Part shown: positions 60,732 through 64,000 of the stretch, one piece after another
Position numbering within the stretch: the stretch's first letter is position 1
Layout of the letters: each line of letters opens with the position of its first letter
NCBI GenBank assembly: GCA_947574505.1
Contig: CANPJW010000004.1
Span: forward strand, 1 to 64,000
DNA from: an uncultured Bacteroides sp.
GTDB lineage: Bacteria > Bacteroidota > Bacteroidia > Bacteroidales > Bacteroidaceae
Reading direction: 5' to 3'
Length of the DNA: 64,000 nucleotides
Notes under the pieces: model-generated
Seen by the model: the letters and a program-made list of their open reading frames with translations, nothing else
Told to the model about the DNA's origin: nothing
Databases searched by the model: none
Position numbers and translations under genes: made by a program

Positions 60732-61496
60732 ATGACTAAAGAAGAAATAATCAAACCCGAGAATCTGGTTTACAAGAAACCGACTCTGATGAACGATAAT
60801 GCCATGCACTACTGTCCGGGTTGCAGTCACGGTGTGGTACACAAGCTCATTGCCGAAGTGATAGAGGAAATGGGCATGGAGGACAAAACGGTGGGCATCT
60901 CTCCGGTAGGATGCGCAGTGTTTGCCTACAACTATCTGGACATTGACTGGCAGGAAGCAGCACACGGACGTGCTCCCGCTGTGGCAACTGCTGTAAAACG
61001 CCTGTGGCCGGACCGTCTTGTTTTCACTTATCAGGGCGATGGTGACTTGGCTTGCATCGGTACAGCCGAAACAATCCACGCATTAAACCGCGGCGAGAAT
61101 ATCACGATTATCTTTATCAACAATGCCATCTACGGTATGACCGGTGGTCAGATGGCACCGACCACACTGGTAGGCATGAAGAGCTCGACTTGCCCTTACG
61201 GACGTGATGTCGAACTTCACGGTTACCCATTGAAGATTACTGAAATCGCTGCCCAACTGGAAGGAACTGCTTACGTAACCCGTCAGTCCGTACAATCCGT
61301 ACCGGCTATCCGTAAGGCAAAGAAGGCAATCCGCAAGGCTTTTGAAAACTCCATGAACGGAAAAGGTTCCAACTTGGTAGAAATTGTTTCCACTTGTAGT
61401 TCAGGCTGGAAGATGACTCCGGAGAAGGCGAACAAATGGATGGAAGAACACATGTTCCCATTCTATCCGCTGGGTGATTTAAAAGATAAAGAATAA
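60732..61496 (+). CDS. 2-oxoacid:ferredoxin oxidoreductase beta subunit (TPP-binding)
   Basis: HYCPGCSHGVVHKLIAE; TYQGDGDLACIGTAETIHA; NNAIYGMTGGQMAPTTL. Confidence 0.95.
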   Translation: MTKEEIIKPENLVYKKPTLMNDNAMHYCPGCSHGVVHKLIAEVIEEMGMEDKTVGISPVGCAVFAYNYLDIDWQEAAHGRAPAVATAVKRLWPDRLVFTYQGDGDLACIGTAETIHALNRGENITIIFINNAIYGMTGGQMAPTTLVGMKSSTCPYGRDVELHGYPLKITEIAAQLEGTAYVTRQSVQSVPAIRKAKKAIRKAFENSMNGKGSNLVEIVSTCSSGWKMTPEKANKWMEEHMFPFYPLGDLKDKE

Positions 61497-61516
61497 CGCT
61501 AAAAGTCAACAGAACA

Positions 61517-62059
61517 ATGAAAGAAGAAATAATTATAGCAGGATTCGGTGGACAAGGCGTATTGTCTATGGGTAAGATTCTGGCATATTCCGGTTTGATG
61601 GAAGGCAAAGAAGTGACCTGGATGCCGGCTTACGGTCCTGAACAACGCGGCGGAACAGCCAACGTTACAGTTATTGTAAGCGATGACAAAATATCCTCAC
61701 CGATTCTTAGTAAATACGATGCTGCCATCATTCTGAATCAGCCTTCACTCGAAAAGTTTGAAAGCAAAGTGAAACCCGGCGGTATCCTGATTTACGACGG
61801 TTACGGAATCATCAACCCGCCTACCCGCAAGGACATCAAAGTATATCGTATTGACGCAATGGACGCAGCCAATGAAATGAACAATGCTAAGGCGTTCAAC
61901 ATGATTGTACTCGGCGGTTTATTGAAACTCCACCCGATTGTCACGCTGGAAAATGTAATCAAAGGACTGAAGAAAACCCTGCCGGAACGCCACCACCACT
62001 TGATTCCCATGAATGAGGAAGCCATCAAGAAAGGTATGGAGTTAATCCGTGAGGTTTGA
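61517..62059 (+). CDS. 2-oxoacid:ferredoxin oxidoreductase gamma subunit
   Basis: IIIAGFGGQGVLSMGKILAYSG; YGPEQRGGTANVTVIVS. Confidence 0.95.
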   Translation: MKEEIIIAGFGGQGVLSMGKILAYSGLMEGKEVTWMPAYGPEQRGGTANVTVIVSDDKISSPILSKYDAAIILNQPSLEKFESKVKPGGILIYDGYGIINPPTRKDIKVYRIDAMDAANEMNNAKAFNMIVLGGLLKLHPIVTLENVIKGLKKTLPERHHHLIPMNEEAIKKGMELIREV

Positions 62060-62067
62060 TAAATTAA

Positions 62068-62157
62068 AAATCGAGAATTGGGAATTAAGAAATAATTGCT
62101 CGGTAAGTAAAGGATGCAACATATTTTTCAATTCTCAATTCTCAATTCTCAATTAAA
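62068..62157. repeat. AT-rich repeat: aaaatcgagaattgggaatta ... caattctcaattctcaattctcaatta
   Basis: Tandem 7-mer CAATTCT with inverted-like partner upstream. Confidence 0.7.
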
Positions 62158-62180
62158 GTAAGTATCTTTGTCCCCCAATT

Positions 62181-64000
62181 ATGAGACGAATCTTACTATT
62201 ATATATACTACTTTCCGTTATAGGTTTGACAACTGTCCGTGCACAGTTCGATAATGGTCGACAAAGAGTGGACGAAAACGGATACGACCAATATGGTAAT
62301 CAGGTAGACCCTGCCATGATTCCAGACAGGTTGGATAGTGCAAACGTTGAAATACAGGGATTAGCGCCTACATTGTATATGTGGCGTATTAAAAATCAAT
62401 TGGGCGACCGGACTATCATTCCGGCGGATACTGCCTACCACCATTTCCAGAACACGAATCTTACAGACGGGCTGACCGGACATTACAACTACCTTGCCAA
62501 TATGGGTTCTCCCCGTATGTCACGCATCTTCTTTGAACGTCGTGATCCGGAGCCTACTATCTTTATGGAGCCTTTCTCCAGTTTCTTTATCCGTCCTACA
62601 GAATTCAATTTTACAAACAGTAACGTACCCTACACCAATCTTACCTATCATAAAGCGGGTAATAAAGTAAACGGTGAAGAACATTTCAAATCATACTTCT
62701 CCGTCAATGTCAACAAGAAACTGGCTTTTGGTTTTAATATAGACTACCTGTATGGACGAGGGTACTACAACAATCAGAATACTGCATACTTCAACGCCGC
62801 ATTTTTCGGCAGCTATATTGGCGATAAGTATCAGATGCAAGCCATTTACAGTAATAATTACTTGAAAACAAATGAAAACGGAGGTATTGAGGACGACCGA
62901 TATATCACCGCTCCCGAAGAAATACCCCAAGGACAGAGGGAATACGAGTCAATCAATATCCCGACTAAGCTCAGTAAAACAACCAACCGTAATCACGACT
63001 TTTACGTATTCCTTACCCAACGTTATAATTTGGGGTTCAAACGTGATATACCACAGGCTGAGAATGACACAACTCCTACCAAACAGGAATTCGTACCGGT
63101 CACCAGCTTCATACATACCATTCAGGTAGAGCGGGCACGGCACACCTTCAACTCAAATGACGATATGCGGGAGAAAAACTATTATCAGAATACTTATCTT
63201 GCCCCCGACAATCCGATTGCCCACGACAGTACCACCTATGTAGGAATCAAGAACACCGTCGGTATTGCCCTGCTCGAAGGTTTCAACAAATATGCCAAAG
63301 CCGGACTTACTGCATTTGCTTCCTATAAAATCAGCAAGTACACGCTGATGAATATGAATGGCAGCCCGTCTCCCGACAAATATAATGAGAACGAAATATT
63401 CGTGGGCGGTGAACTGTCCAAACGCGAAGGGAATGTGCTTCATTATCACGCTATCGGTGAAGTGGGGCTGGCAGGAAAAGCTATCGGACAATTCGACGTG
63501 AAAGGAGATATTGACCTTAACTTCCCTTTGTGGAAAGACACGGTCAGCCTCATAGCCCGTGGTGAGGTCAGCAATAAACTTGCCCCTTTCTATATGCGTC
63601 ATTACCATTCCAAACATTTCTTGTGGGATAATGACATGGACAAAGAATTCCGTACCCGCATCGAAGGGGAACTGAGCATTGCCCGTTGGAGAACACGGTT
63701 GAAAGCAGGAGTTGAAAATATTAAGAACTATACTTACTTCAACCAACAGGCAACGCCTGAACAAAAAAGCGGAAGCCTGCAAGTACTATCGGCAAGCCTT
63801 AATCAGGACTTCAAGCTCGGAATATTCCATCTTGACAATAAAATGATTTGGCAGAAATCCAGTGATCAGACGGTGCTTCCCTTACCGGACCTTTCACTGT
63901 ATCACAACTTCTACATGCAATTCAAACTGGCAAAGAAAGTACTTAGCGTACAGTTAGGTGCCGACGTACGATACTTCACCAAATACAATGCCCCTGCGTA
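62181..64000 (+). CDS. Putative porin (Bacteroidetes putative_porin family), truncated by window end
   Basis: Manual translation MRRILLLYILLSVIGLTTVRAQFDNGRQRVDENGYDQYGNQVDPAMIPDRLDSANVEIQG...; open to position 64000, absent from track because no stop in window. Confidence 0.8.
   Translation, partial: MRRILLLYILLSVIGLTTVRAQFDNGRQRVDENGYDQYGNQVDPAMIPDRLDSANVEIQGLAPTLYMWRIKNQLGDRTIIPADTAYHHFQNTNLTDGLTGHYNYLANMGSPRMSRIFFERRDPEPTIFMEPFSSFFIRPTEFNFTNSNVPYTNLTYHKAGNKVNGEEHFKSYFSVNVNKKLAFGFNIDYLYGRGYYNNQNTAYFNAAFFGSYIGDKYQMQAIYSNNYLKTNENGGIEDDRYITAPEEIPQGQREYESINIPTKLSKTTNRNHDFYVFLTQRYNLGFKRDIPQAENDTTPTKQEFVPVTSFIHTIQVERARHTFNSNDDMREKNYYQNTYLAPDNPIAHDSTTYVGIKNTVGIALLEGFNKYAKAGLTAFASYKISKYTLMNMNGSPSPDKYNENEIFVGGELSKREGNVLHYHAIGEVGLAGKAIGQFDVKGDIDLNFPLWKDTVSLIARGEVSNKLAPFYMRHYHSKHFLWDNDMDKEFRTRIEGELSIARWRTRLKAGVENIKNYTYFNQQATPEQKSGSLQVLSASLNQDFKLGIFHLDNKMIWQKSSDQTVLPLPDLSLYHNFYMQFKLAKKVLSVQLGADVRYFTKYNAPA

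Noticed and set aside
63153-63782. 209-aa minus-strand ORF at the right edge
   Set aside because: Opposite the putative porin frame, which has a signal peptide and stays open to the window end.

Overview
The window looks like chromosomal DNA from a gut Bacteroides, close to the B. thetaiotaomicron BT_0416-to-BT_0346 gene order as I remember it; I could not run a search to confirm this. From left to right it contains: (1) a housekeeping block (EFR1-type ferredoxin/flavodoxin, rplT-rpmI-infC-thrS, TPR protein, def, ruvX, OmpA-family protein); (2) a minus-strand sulfonation operon (CysQ-like phosphatase, SLC13 permease, cysC, cysD, cysN, sulfotransferase, PCMD-like secreted protein); (3) small envelope proteins (YtxH and holin-like) followed by a highly structured intergenic region; (4) manA plus galactose genes (galM, MFS sugar transporter, galK); (5) an arabinan/arabinose utilisation locus (GH43-GH51-GH43, hybrid two-component system, SusC, SusD, surface glycan-binding protein, GH43, mutarotase, SSS transporter, Nudix-type AraR-like regulator, araD, araA, FGGY kinase, GH127, GH51, transketolase, rpiB); (6) a 2-oxoacid:ferredoxin oxidoreductase operon with an embedded unlisted 58-aa membrane ORF; (7) the 5' part of a putative porin running off the right edge. 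The most checkable new observations are: a direct-repeat element GGTGGACA-N13-GGTGGACA (21-bp period) that occurs at both arabinan PUL promoters at nearly the same distance from a TATTTTTG -7 box (a candidate HTCS operator); a composition break inside the PUL GH43 gene suggesting a swapped susC/susD/SGBP cassette; and a 21-bp perfect inverted repeat in the manA-side intergenic region. No CRISPR, rRNA, tRNA, intact IS element or prophage was recognised.
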